Source: Marinoscillum sp040218045 (GTDB taxonomy: Bacteria; Bacteroidota; Bacteroidia; Cytophagales; Cyclobacteriaceae). Taken from it: a DNA stretch of 64,000 nucleotides. Below are positions 44,801 to 49,833 of the stretch, piece by piece; the stretch's first letter is position 1; the number at the start of each line of letters is the position of its first letter. The notes under the pieces were generated by a model. It did not search any database and was not told the DNA's origin. It saw only the letters and a list, made by a program, of their open reading frames with translations. The position numbers and the translations under genes were made by a program. Location: positions 66,502 through 130,501 of the forward strand of contig JAVJQA010000004.1 of assembly GCA_040218045.1 (NCBI GenBank). Direction: 5' to 3'.

Positions 44801-45103
44801 GATGGAGCGCTGAGCACAAGTGCTATTGTGAACATCCAGTTGAACGATTTGGATGATGAGACCATACTCAATAATCAACCTTCTACATTGACTATTTACC
44901 CGAATCCAACCTCCAATATGCTCTATTTTGAGAACGCTCAAGATATAAAAGAGGTGGTTTTGTATGATTACAATGGAAAACTAATCATTCGAAAAGTCGA
45001 TCGTTCATACTCAATTGACCTTAAAAACTTAAAAGAAGGAGTATACCTCGTAAAATATTTGGAGGGCGATAAGTGGTTTAGCCAGAGAATTATCAAAAAC
45101 TAA
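38891..45103 (+). CDS. Giant secreted adhesin-like protein: three cohesin-like domains, twelve cadherin-type repeats, T9SS sorting domain
   Basis: A 2070-residue secreted protein (a start at 38903 gives a more usual signal peptide, ending VQAQ). Three cohesin-like beta-sandwiches lie at about 34-170, 247-373 and 454-584, separated by Ig-like linkers. Two further domains (about 587-800) precede twelve cadherin-type repeats of about 95-100 residues (about 801-1993), each with an ENS..GT.VG start, DPDGD.L.Y calcium motif, a T/SG.L.V strand, LDFET and VSDG. A type A T9SS domain starts LTIYPNPTSNMLYF. Repeats 10 and 11 are near-identical in DNA. The protein should be exported by T9SS and stiffened by calcium; binding of the neighbouring dockerin-like protein is inferred. 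Confidence 0.86.
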   Translation: MIYLMNKLSRLKPAFLGICLCMSLGMVQAQVTDIAIIGTQDSTGVEGDTVRVPVIVSADGLADENILAFKLSFYHSANLKPIGFSTDDSAISGWNYNTNITSDNNFSFSGAGVTAIQMDSAVLFWVDFELQEVSSSTSGSYYLTGSDHYFNEGDYNITMMGANYGRISITNIPDLTVSVNPSTLLRGDSAAINVSNGSGEYTYTPSDPTIASITSGNYLLAEAPGVITVRVDDENAGSGVSNNVEIRGFKLSGEYPEGPHYQKDTITFHITTTDLSDLEVLAGSFEFYVSGAEVLSVDNVGTILESVDIEVDSLDVDRRKVAFASASTISGTGNLVRVTIKTTSNGTGVYFSGTTIFNEDLVGVHGSASISLSPLPTPNITPVSSIPNPILPGNIINFDVSGEVGPVTWSLSDPTVGTIDMDGVFTAERSGKSSIVVVDSLGGEGTYGPLTIKDGTLEIASEVAVFASDHLLPIKISDLPSGRELFAFDFKVSIDTSKITFVEVVKAGSLTENYSIVANSADPRHIKIVGAGDQSISTSGDLLYFKVNLKPSFVSSSTYLYFSEVNLNEGLPDLHLINGQVTPGDPPPIAGDTMLTILEDEVYYFDAEDFAYSQPQGKPMARVQIQSGPTKGTLLYNGSDVTIDQIIQVENFDLFNYRAPKDSSGDDYASFSVRVGDADYFSNNTGTVTFDITPVNDPPRFSVDIDSIGVDEDFTEDVSFTVSATAPPQEEGETYTYSIEPDEISFAIMSFDGSTGNVSFSAIQDSTGTQVFKLYGHDSQAENNTDSIYFTFHVEAINDQPVAYDSTFSLNENSEVGTVVGQFGSSDVDGDELTFSLTEVSSNLGLAIDASTGDVTVSDVSLMDFETNPLIELEAIASDGALSDTAIVTINLIDQNDAPLVDNQTFVIAEDIATDGDVGTVEAVDQDGDALTYDLTGGNASGTFALDELGNLTVNDASLIDFETVASYTLTIAVSDGTSSSNAVISVEVTNVNEAPSLDDRTLQVNENAPNGFVVSNLATTDPDGDDLTYAILSGNDLGGFALNASSGKLTVLDTEVMDFETNPSFTLEVEVSDGQLSDTGTITIALNDLDESINQAPQISNQTLQLDENVAEGTAVGTISAGDPNGDPITFSVVAGNTEGSFEVNSETGAVTLATGAQVDFETQSTYEMTVEVSDGSLSAQGVITIEINDLNEQPTLADASFSINENSVVGFLVGTLTGDDPDGDVLTYSISAGNSLGAFLMENSTGKLRVENQAALDFETTPIFTLTVEVSDGELTNSATVTVSLNDVDESVNQAPQIQDQSFTVSESASANTSLGTIAAGDADGDALTFSFSGTSRFEVDASTGALTLVAADLDFETEDTYTFTVEVSDGALTSSAIMTVEVLDENEAPTLSDATFGLPENSIKGTVVGQLTFSDPENDVLDLNITSGNQSEAFAINASGELVVNTKSALDFETTPTFSLTVQATDGAFIVSAVVVVNLEDVDESVNQAPQIVAQSFSIEENSAGGTTVGTVIAEDPDDDGITFTIISGDETAFSIDAATGEITVVEGADLDYETSTNYSYNVQVSDGSLTASADITIQIIDVDESVNAAPQINGQSFTINENSIVGTSVGTVAASDPDGDNLTYTITSGDTGAFELDANTGALTVADQSQLDFETTPTFNLIVKVSDGALFASASVVINLNDIDETVNQAPQIVDQSFDIDENSANGTEVGTVAASDIDGDPLSYSITDGSGAFQIDANSGVMTVADQSQLDFETTTSFSITVEVSDGALTASATITVTLNDIDETVNQSPQIIDQSFDIDENSANGTAVGTVVASDADGDPLSYSITDGSGAFQIDASSGAMAVADQSQLDFETTPSFSITVEVSDGALTASATMTITLNDVDENSAPEISDQSFTIDENSPNGSIVGTVVASDPESDVLTFTILSGNDLGGFDLDQSSGVLTVADVNVLDFETTPSFSITVEVSDGALSTSAIVNIQLNDLDDETILNNQPSTLTIYPNPTSNMLYFENAQDIKEVVLYDYNGKLIIRKVDRSYSIDLKNLKEGVYLVKYLEGDKWFSQRIIKN
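43981..44580 (+). repeat. Recent 300-bp tandem duplication inside the cadherin-repeat gene
   Basis: The segments 43981-44280 and 44281-44580 are in register at exactly 300 bp (100 codons) and differ at few positions; for instance both contain GATATTGATGAGAACAGTGC. Other repeats of the gene are much more diverged, so this duplication is recent and keeps the frame. Confidence 0.85.
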
Positions 45104-45133
45104 CTTCCACTTACAGATTCAATTACTTTAGTA

Positions 45134-45174
45134 AAAAAGTGTTGGTACCATAACTGGTGCCAACACTTTTTTTT
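45134..45174 (+). terminator. Terminator after the cadherin-repeat gene
   Basis: AAAGTGTTGG pairs with CCAACACTTT around a short loop, with extra TACC/GGTG pairing inside, and is followed by a run of eight T ending at 45174. It lies 31 bases after the stop codon. Confidence 0.85.
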
Positions 45175-45214
45175 GTTACCTGCCGGTATCTCTAAGTGTG
45201 GTATTTAATCTCAT

Positions 45215-45240
45215 TTATATGTAACTACATTTAATGTATA
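45215..45240. promoter_or_regulatory. ATGTA-N2-TACAT palindrome upstream of nitroreductase-pirin
   Basis: TTATATGTA and TACATTTAA (45215-45234) form a near-perfect palindrome around AC, directly followed by TTAATGTATA (ending 45240). The same ATGTA-N2-TACAT core and TTAATGTATA decamer recur upstream of the YceI gene at 48700-48750. Confidence 0.6.
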
Positions 45241-45276
45241 AGCGTATATATTTCTTATAACAAGAAAGAGACACAA

Positions 45277-45876
45277 ATGAACTCAATACAAGCATTTCAT
45301 AAAGACACCCCAACCGATTATAAAATACTGGATGTAGTTAGTAACCGATGGAGTCCTCGGAGTTTTTCCGATCAGCTCATCGATCAGGAAACACTAAACA
45401 GTCTATTCGAATCAGTAAGATGGGCTCCCTCTTCCATGAATGAGCAACCCTGGAGGCTTATTGTTGCCAAAAAAGGTGATTTAGCCCACGCCAAAATTGT
45501 AGAGGCTCTTATGCCGGGGAATCAATTGTGGGCTAAAGATGCTCCGGTCCTTGTGGTCACGTTGTTCAAAAAATCCTTCACCAGAAATGGAGCACCGAAT
45601 GGTTCCGCCAAATATGATTTGGGCCTGGCTATTGGCAATCTTAGTGCTCAAGCTACATCTGAAGGTATTGGTTTGCATCAAATGGGAGGTTTTCAAAAGG
45701 ACATGATAATCAGCACATTTACTATCGCAGATGACTATGAGCCAGTAACAGTAATAGCCTTGGGTTATTATGGAAATGCCGAGGATTTACCTGAAGAACT
45801 TAAGTATCGAGAATTAGCCGAAAGGCAAAGAAAACCAATTAACGAGTTTGTATATTATGGACACTTTAATGAATAA
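45277..45876 (+). CDS. Nitroreductase family protein
   Basis: A 199-residue flavin-dependent oxidoreductase. NRWSPRSFSDQLIDQETLNSLFESVRWAPSSMNEQPWRLIV holds the FMN-binding R-S-x and P-S..N.QPW motifs; KYDLGLAIGNLSAQATSEGIGLHQMGGF is the helix-strand that closes the flavin site; ALGYYG near the C terminus is also typical. It is cytoplasmic. It overlaps the pirin gene by 8 bases, so both are made together; nitroreductase, pirin and YceI genes are frequently co-regulated by MarR/HxlR-type factors. Substrate not predictable. Confidence 0.92.
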   Translation: MNSIQAFHKDTPTDYKILDVVSNRWSPRSFSDQLIDQETLNSLFESVRWAPSSMNEQPWRLIVAKKGDLAHAKIVEALMPGNQLWAKDAPVLVVTLFKKSFTRNGAPNGSAKYDLGLAIGNLSAQATSEGIGLHQMGGFQKDMIISTFTIADDYEPVTVIALGYYGNAEDLPEELKYRELAERQRKPINEFVYYGHFNE

Positions 45877-46594
45877 TAAGATAATTAAACATACTGCCAA
45901 CAGCCGCGGAGTTGCGGATTTTGGCTGGTTGCTGAGCAAGCATACCTTCAGTTTTGGAAGATATTACAATCCTGAAAGGGTGAATTTCGGAGCACTTAGG
46001 GTGCTCAATGATGATATTGTGCAGGGAGGAATGGGCTTTGGAACCCACCCCCATGACAATATGGAAATTGTCTCCATACCGCTCCAAGGAAACCTTGAGC
46101 ACAAAGATAGTACCGGCACTACAGAAGTGATTAAAACCGGAGACGTCCAAATCATGAGTGCCGGTTATGGATTGAGCCATTCAGAATACAATCATAGTAA
46201 AACAGAAAAAGTCAATTTTCTTCAGATTTGGGTTTTACCCAAAGAGCAAGACATTGAACCTAGATATCAACAGATCACTTTCGCCCCAGCGGATCGAAGG
46301 AATAAACTTCAAACTGTAGTTGCTCCTGATGATAGTAGTGCGCTTTGGATCAATCAAGATGCCTGGTTCACACTATCCGATCTTGATGAAGGTAAATCGC
46401 TAAATTATGAACTTCATAAAGAAGGAAATGGTATTTATATATTTCAAATAGAAGGTTCTACGACGATCAATGGTGAGACTTTAAACAGTAGAGATGCCTT
46501 AGGATTCATTGACAATTTTTCAATAGCACCCAAAGCAAACTCAAATAGTAAACTATTAATAATAGAAGTGCCTATGATTAAAATTGGATTTTAG
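45869..46594 (+). CDS. Pirin family bicupin protein
   Basis: A 241-residue pirin. The N-terminal cupin has FGRYYNPERVNFGALRVLNDD, GFGTHPHDNMEIVSIPLQGNLEHKDS with the metal-ligand His/Glu set (HPHDNMEIV), and GDVQIMSAGYGLSHSEYNHS; the C-terminal cupin is lower in conservation. Family members are iron proteins, some with quercetin 2,3-dioxygenase activity. The start at 45869 is chosen because it matches the usual pirin N terminus and overlaps the nitroreductase stop by 8 bases; two codons further upstream also could serve. Confidence 0.92.
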   Translation: MNNKIIKHTANSRGVADFGWLLSKHTFSFGRYYNPERVNFGALRVLNDDIVQGGMGFGTHPHDNMEIVSIPLQGNLEHKDSTGTTEVIKTGDVQIMSAGYGLSHSEYNHSKTEKVNFLQIWVLPKEQDIEPRYQQITFAPADRRNKLQTVVAPDDSSALWINQDAWFTLSDLDEGKSLNYELHKEGNGIYIFQIEGSTTINGETLNSRDALGFIDNFSIAPKANSNSKLLIIEVPMIKIGF

Positions 46595-46766
46595 TACCCT
46601 ATCAAAACTGTTGACGGTAATTCAATTCCTTTTGTAAGGTTTTTGTAACCACAAGAAAAATACACAAGGTTGACTTTTATTTGATTCTTTTCTTTATTGC
46701 TTTTTGATTTGATTAACAAACGATCATCTTCATGTTTCTTTTTGGATTTGAGATATAAACCTTTTA

Positions 46767-46894
46767 GAGTCTGTTTATCCGTTAGATAAACTCAGTTATC
46801 CTTGAAACATACCTGTACATTATCGTTTTCAAAGACCGATAGCACAGACTCACTTTTTAGCCCGAACGAGTTGAACACGTTCGGGCTTTTTTTT
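46767..46894 (+). ncRNA. Candidate structured small RNA ending at a terminator
   Basis: Outer stem GAGTCTG (46767-46773) with CAGACTC (46845-46851) encloses a hairpin GTTTATC-CGTTA-GATAAAC (46773-46791), a linker, and a hairpin TATCG...CGATA (46821-46841). A strong intrinsic terminator follows at once (46859-46894). The terminator is 265 bases past the pirin stop, too far to be that gene's ordinary end, and no open frame of note lies here. I match no known RNA family. The alternative is a long structured 3' UTR of the pirin transcript. The preceding stretch 46595-46766 is AT-rich with nothing else evident. Confidence 0.45.
46859..46894 (+). terminator. Strong intrinsic terminator
   Basis: AGCCCGAACG and CGTTCGGGCT make a perfect 10-bp GC-rich stem with a 9-base loop, followed by eight T. 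It ends the candidate small RNA or the pirin transcript. Confidence 0.93.
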
Positions 46895-46906
46895 CATAAA
46901 CACTCA

Positions 46907-46932
46907 TTGCGAAAATGATTTCATTTTCGCAA
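46907..46932. promoter_or_regulatory. Perfect 26-bp palindrome upstream of the SulP gene
   Basis: TTGCGAAAATGA, two bases, TCATTTTCGCAA: perfect 12-bp arms. It lies 28 bases upstream of the SulP -7 element, centred about 54 bases before the expected transcription start, where an activator could replace the missing -33 element. No T run follows in either direction, so it is more likely an operator than a terminator. Confidence 0.6.
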
Positions 46933-46960
46933 CCACGTTACATTTGGTGAAATAAAACCC

Positions 46961-46968
46961 TATCTTTG
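46961..46968 (+). promoter_or_regulatory. -7 element of the SulP gene
   Basis: TATCTTTG, followed by CGCC, is an exact Bacteroidota -7 element 27 bases before the ATG. No TTTG is found 19-21 bases upstream (the nearest, 46943-46946, is 14 bases away), suggesting activator dependence. Confidence 0.65.
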
Positions 46969-46995
46969 CGCCTTTTTTAATACTAAAATTGCTCA

Positions 46996-48609
46996 ATGTC
47001 CAAGCTCTTTCACAATTTCACAAAAAACCCAAAAGACGATATTCTTTCTGGCCTAACAGTCGCATTAGCATTGGTGCCAGAAGCCGTTGCATTTGCATTT
47101 GTGGCGGGCATTGATCCACTGGTTGGCTTATATGGCGCATTTATGATGGGCTTGATCACCTCTCTTTTTGGTGGAAGACCAGGGATGATCTCTGGCGCCA
47201 CTGGAGCCATGGCTGTAGTCATGGTGCACATGATCCAGCAAGGCAACTTAGTGGGGAATTCCCTGGCCAACCCAATTGAAAATCTTGGTTTGCAATGGCT
47301 ATTCATCACCCTACTCATCGTTGGTGCCATCCAAATAGCAGCGGGTGTCCTCCGGTTGGGCAAATTTGTAAGACTCATTCCTCACCCTGTCATGATGGGT
47401 TTTGTCAATGGACTGGCCATTGTCATTTTTGTGTCTCAATTGGGCATGTTCAAGCAAACTTCAAATGGTACCACCGAGTGGCTTCAAGGAAGTGAGTTAT
47501 GGACTATGCTGGGACTTGTAGGACTTACAATGGCCATTATGTTTGGGTTGCCAAAATTAACAAAGAAAGTGCCTGCTGCACTCACGGCAATTGTTGTGGT
47601 AGCATGTGTCACGATATTCGGTGGAATAGACGTAAGCAATGTAGGGTCATTCATACGAGACGGAGGAGGTCAAGGTCTTGAAGGTTCCCTCCCATCATTC
47701 CAATTTCAGATATTCGGATTATTCAATACACTTGATGGACATTGGAGCATGATCATTTCCACTGCTTTTCTTTTAGCAGCCGTTGGATTAATTGAATCGC
47801 TCATGACCTTAAACCTCGTTGACGAAATGACCGAATCCCGAGGCAGTGGCAATCGTGAATGTGTAGCCCAGGGTGGCGCAAATATTCTCAATGGTTTCTT
47901 TGGTGGAATGGGTGGATGTGCCATGATTGGCCAATCCATTATTAATGTTAATTCAGGTGGACGAGGGAGACTCTCAGGATTAATGGCGGCAGTTGCCTTA
48001 CTATGCTTCATACTTTTTGGGGCACCTTTGATCGAACAAATCCCCATTGCAGCATTGGTTGGTGTAATGTTTATGGTAGTAATTGGCACCTTCGCATGGA
48101 GTAGTTTTAGAATCATCAATAAAATACCAAAATCTGATGCTCTCGTATTAATAATAGTATCTGCCATTACTGTCTGGCAAGACCTGGCTATTGCGGTGAT
48201 AGCTGGTGTCATTATCTCTGCACTGGTGTTTGCCTGGAAGAATGCGACAATGATCCGGGCAAGGAAAAGAATCAAGGATGATGGAACCAAGGTTTATGAA
48301 ATTTGGGGGCCTTTATTTTTTGGTTCTACCCAGGGATTTAACAATAAGTTCGATGCGCGTACCGATCCGGAGAGTGTCGAGATTGACTTTATTGAATCAA
48401 GAGTAAGCGATCATTCAGGAATTGAAGCACTTACCAACCTCGTTCAGAAATACATAGATTTGAACAAAAACATTAAGCTGACCCACCTTAGTCCTGAGTG
48501 TCAATCCCTACTATTAAAATCCGACCCGGCATTTGAAAAGTATATCGAAAAATCAATTGACGATCCTCGTTACCATGTAGTGACCGACATGCTGGATCGC
48601 AATGTTTGA
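46996..48609 (+). CDS. SulP family inorganic anion transporter
   Basis: A 537-residue inner-membrane transporter with about 10-12 hydrophobic helices and a C-terminal STAS domain. DILSGLTVALALVPEAVAFAFVAGIDPLVGLYGAF is the SulP signature region; FGGRPGMISGATGAMAVV and GGANILNGFFGGMGGCAMIGQSIINVNSGGRGRLSG are also highly conserved. The STAS part (about 440-530) includes DFIESRVSDHSGIEAL. Substrate may be bicarbonate or sulfate; no carbonic anhydrase or sulfur gene is adjacent to decide. Expression appears to be controlled by an activator-type palindrome. A clear terminator follows. Confidence 0.93.
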   Translation: MSKLFHNFTKNPKDDILSGLTVALALVPEAVAFAFVAGIDPLVGLYGAFMMGLITSLFGGRPGMISGATGAMAVVMVHMIQQGNLVGNSLANPIENLGLQWLFITLLIVGAIQIAAGVLRLGKFVRLIPHPVMMGFVNGLAIVIFVSQLGMFKQTSNGTTEWLQGSELWTMLGLVGLTMAIMFGLPKLTKKVPAALTAIVVVACVTIFGGIDVSNVGSFIRDGGGQGLEGSLPSFQFQIFGLFNTLDGHWSMIISTAFLLAAVGLIESLMTLNLVDEMTESRGSGNRECVAQGGANILNGFFGGMGGCAMIGQSIINVNSGGRGRLSGLMAAVALLCFILFGAPLIEQIPIAALVGVMFMVVIGTFAWSSFRIINKIPKSDALVLIIVSAITVWQDLAIAVIAGVIISALVFAWKNATMIRARKRIKDDGTKVYEIWGPLFFGSTQGFNNKFDARTDPESVEIDFIESRVSDHSGIEALTNLVQKYIDLNKNIKLTHLSPECQSLLLKSDPAFEKYIEKSIDDPRYHVVTDMLDRNV

Positions 48610-48638
48610 TGGAAGTATTCTTCAATATTTAACACCGA

Positions 48639-48668
48639 AGGCAGTTCCTGGATGAACTGCCTTTTTTT
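48639..48668 (+). terminator. Terminator of the SulP gene
   Basis: AGGCAGTTC and GAACTGCCT form a perfect 9-bp stem with a 6-base loop followed by seven T, 29 bases after the SulP stop codon. Confidence 0.9.
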
Positions 48669-48699
48669 GTTTAAAAAAACTTCGGAATCCTGAAACCTT

Positions 48700-48750
48700 T
48701 TAATGTATATACAGTTTATGTTATTACATATATTATATATGTAGGTACAT
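48700..48750. promoter_or_regulatory. ATGTA-N2-TACAT palindrome upstream of the YceI gene
   Basis: ATGTAGGTACAT (48739-48750), with TTAATGTATA (48700-48709) and the perfect palindrome TGTATATACA (48704-48713) just upstream, mirrors the site ahead of the nitroreductase-pirin operon. The core lies 34 bases before the YceI ATG. Confidence 0.58.
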
Positions 48751-48784
48751 TGATTATTTAATTAAACTAAATACATTAAAGCTT

Positions 48785-49327
48785 ATGGCACAAATTTGGA
48801 ATATTGATCCTACCCATAGTGAGGTACAGTTCAAGGTTAAGCACCTGGTAATCTCCACGGTGACTGGTACATTTAAATCATTTGAAGGTTCCCTGGAAAC
48901 CGCAGGAGAAGGTTTTGACGGAGCAAAGGCTAAGTTTAGCCTGGATGCAGCTAGCGTAGATACCAACGTAGCTGATAGAGATGGACACTTGAAAAGTGCT
49001 GAATTCTTCGACGCTGAGAAGTATCCTAAACTTACTTTCGAAGGAGTCCTGAACAAAGTGGGTGAGCAATATAAGCTTATCGGGAGTCTTACGATCAAAG
49101 AAACAACCAAACCGATCGAACTTGACGTAGACCTTGGCGGTACTATGGTAGATGGATACGGTCAACACAAGGCTGGTTTTGAAATTTCTGGCGTAATCAA
49201 TAGAAAGGCATTTGGTCTTACCTGGAGCATGGTAACAGAAGCAGGAGGAGTGGTTGTTGGAGACGATGTGAGGTTACTCCTCAATGTACAGGTAGTGGAG
49301 CAAGTAGAAGAAACAGCCCACGCATAG
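48785..49327 (+). CDS. YceI family protein
   Basis: A 180-residue lipocalin-like protein: IWNIDPTHSEVQFKVKHLVISTVTGTFKSFEG at the start, then ADRDGHLKSAEFFDAEKYPKLTFEG and LTIKETTKPIELDVDLGG, the standard YceI blocks. The family binds isoprenoid-like lipids, and many members are periplasmic; this one has no signal peptide and should be cytoplasmic, as in many Bacteroidota. It shares its upstream motif with the nitroreductase-pirin operon 3.5 kb away, suggesting a common regulator for a small stress regulon. Confidence 0.92.
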   Translation: MAQIWNIDPTHSEVQFKVKHLVISTVTGTFKSFEGSLETAGEGFDGAKAKFSLDAASVDTNVADRDGHLKSAEFFDAEKYPKLTFEGVLNKVGEQYKLIGSLTIKETTKPIELDVDLGGTMVDGYGQHKAGFEISGVINRKAFGLTWSMVTEAGGVVVGDDVRLLLNVQVVEQVEETAHA

Positions 49328-49371
49328 AATATTCTTCAAATCATACTAATCCTACTTCAAGTTATAACCAC

Positions 49372-49460
49372 AGATACTGAAACAAGTTCAGTATGACCCC
49401 TAAGTTGATAGAACGAAGATCAAAACTAAGTAACGTCATGCTGAATTCATTTCAGTATCT
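49372..49460. repeat. Inverted pair of 26-bp interspersed palindromic units
   Basis: AGATACTGAAACAAGTTCAG plus TATGAC (49372-49397) and its inverted relative starting GTCATGCTGAATTCATTTCA (49435-49460) form a long stem with about 37 bases between. The form (GATACTGAA...TTCAGNATGAC) resembles a common interspersed palindromic repeat of Bacteroidota genomes. It sits in the 3' region of the YceI gene. Confidence 0.7.
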
Positions 49461-49482
49461 ACTTGACAAAATAGGATTAATT

Positions 49483-49509
49483 AAAAAGCGGATTTACTCC
49501 GCTTTTTTT
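49483..49509 (+). terminator. Terminator of the YceI transcript
   Basis: AAAAAGCGGA and TCCGCTTTTT with loop TTTAC, followed by further T, give a bidirectional-looking intrinsic terminator 156 bases after the YceI stop, just past the inverted repeat pair. Confidence 0.85.
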
Positions 49510-49833
49510 ATGTTCTCCCCTTTTTTGTGTCATTCCCCTAGGCCCAGTTACCTATTAAAACCGTAAGGTACCTGATGTAGTAATGATGTAATGAAAACAA
49601 TCCTCACGCTCACTGAGCCACATTTTTACATTGGATACACAAAACACACATGAAAATATTTTTTTGAGGTGATGTATTATTGATGTGTTGCTATTTTTTC
49701 AATATCCAGATGTTTTAGGCAGCTTTAAATACGATTTTATCAATATACAAGCACTATTGATTGAATATATACAAGCAATCCGCCATTGTGATTTATGATT
49801 TGTACCTATTATAAACACAACTTTTACTCACTT
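49510..49833 (+). other. Long AT-rich leader of the GH16 gene with a direct repeat
   Basis: This 324-base stretch has no gene. ATATACAAGCA occurs at 49743-49753 and again at 49767-49777, 24 bases apart, 57 bases before the GH16 ATG, and could be a regulator site. No TAnnTTTG element was seen. Confidence 0.45.

Noticed and set aside
40000..44940. Many antisense open frames across the cadherin-repeat gene
   Set aside because: They mirror the repeats of the sense gene, have no family features, and the sense frame is continuous.
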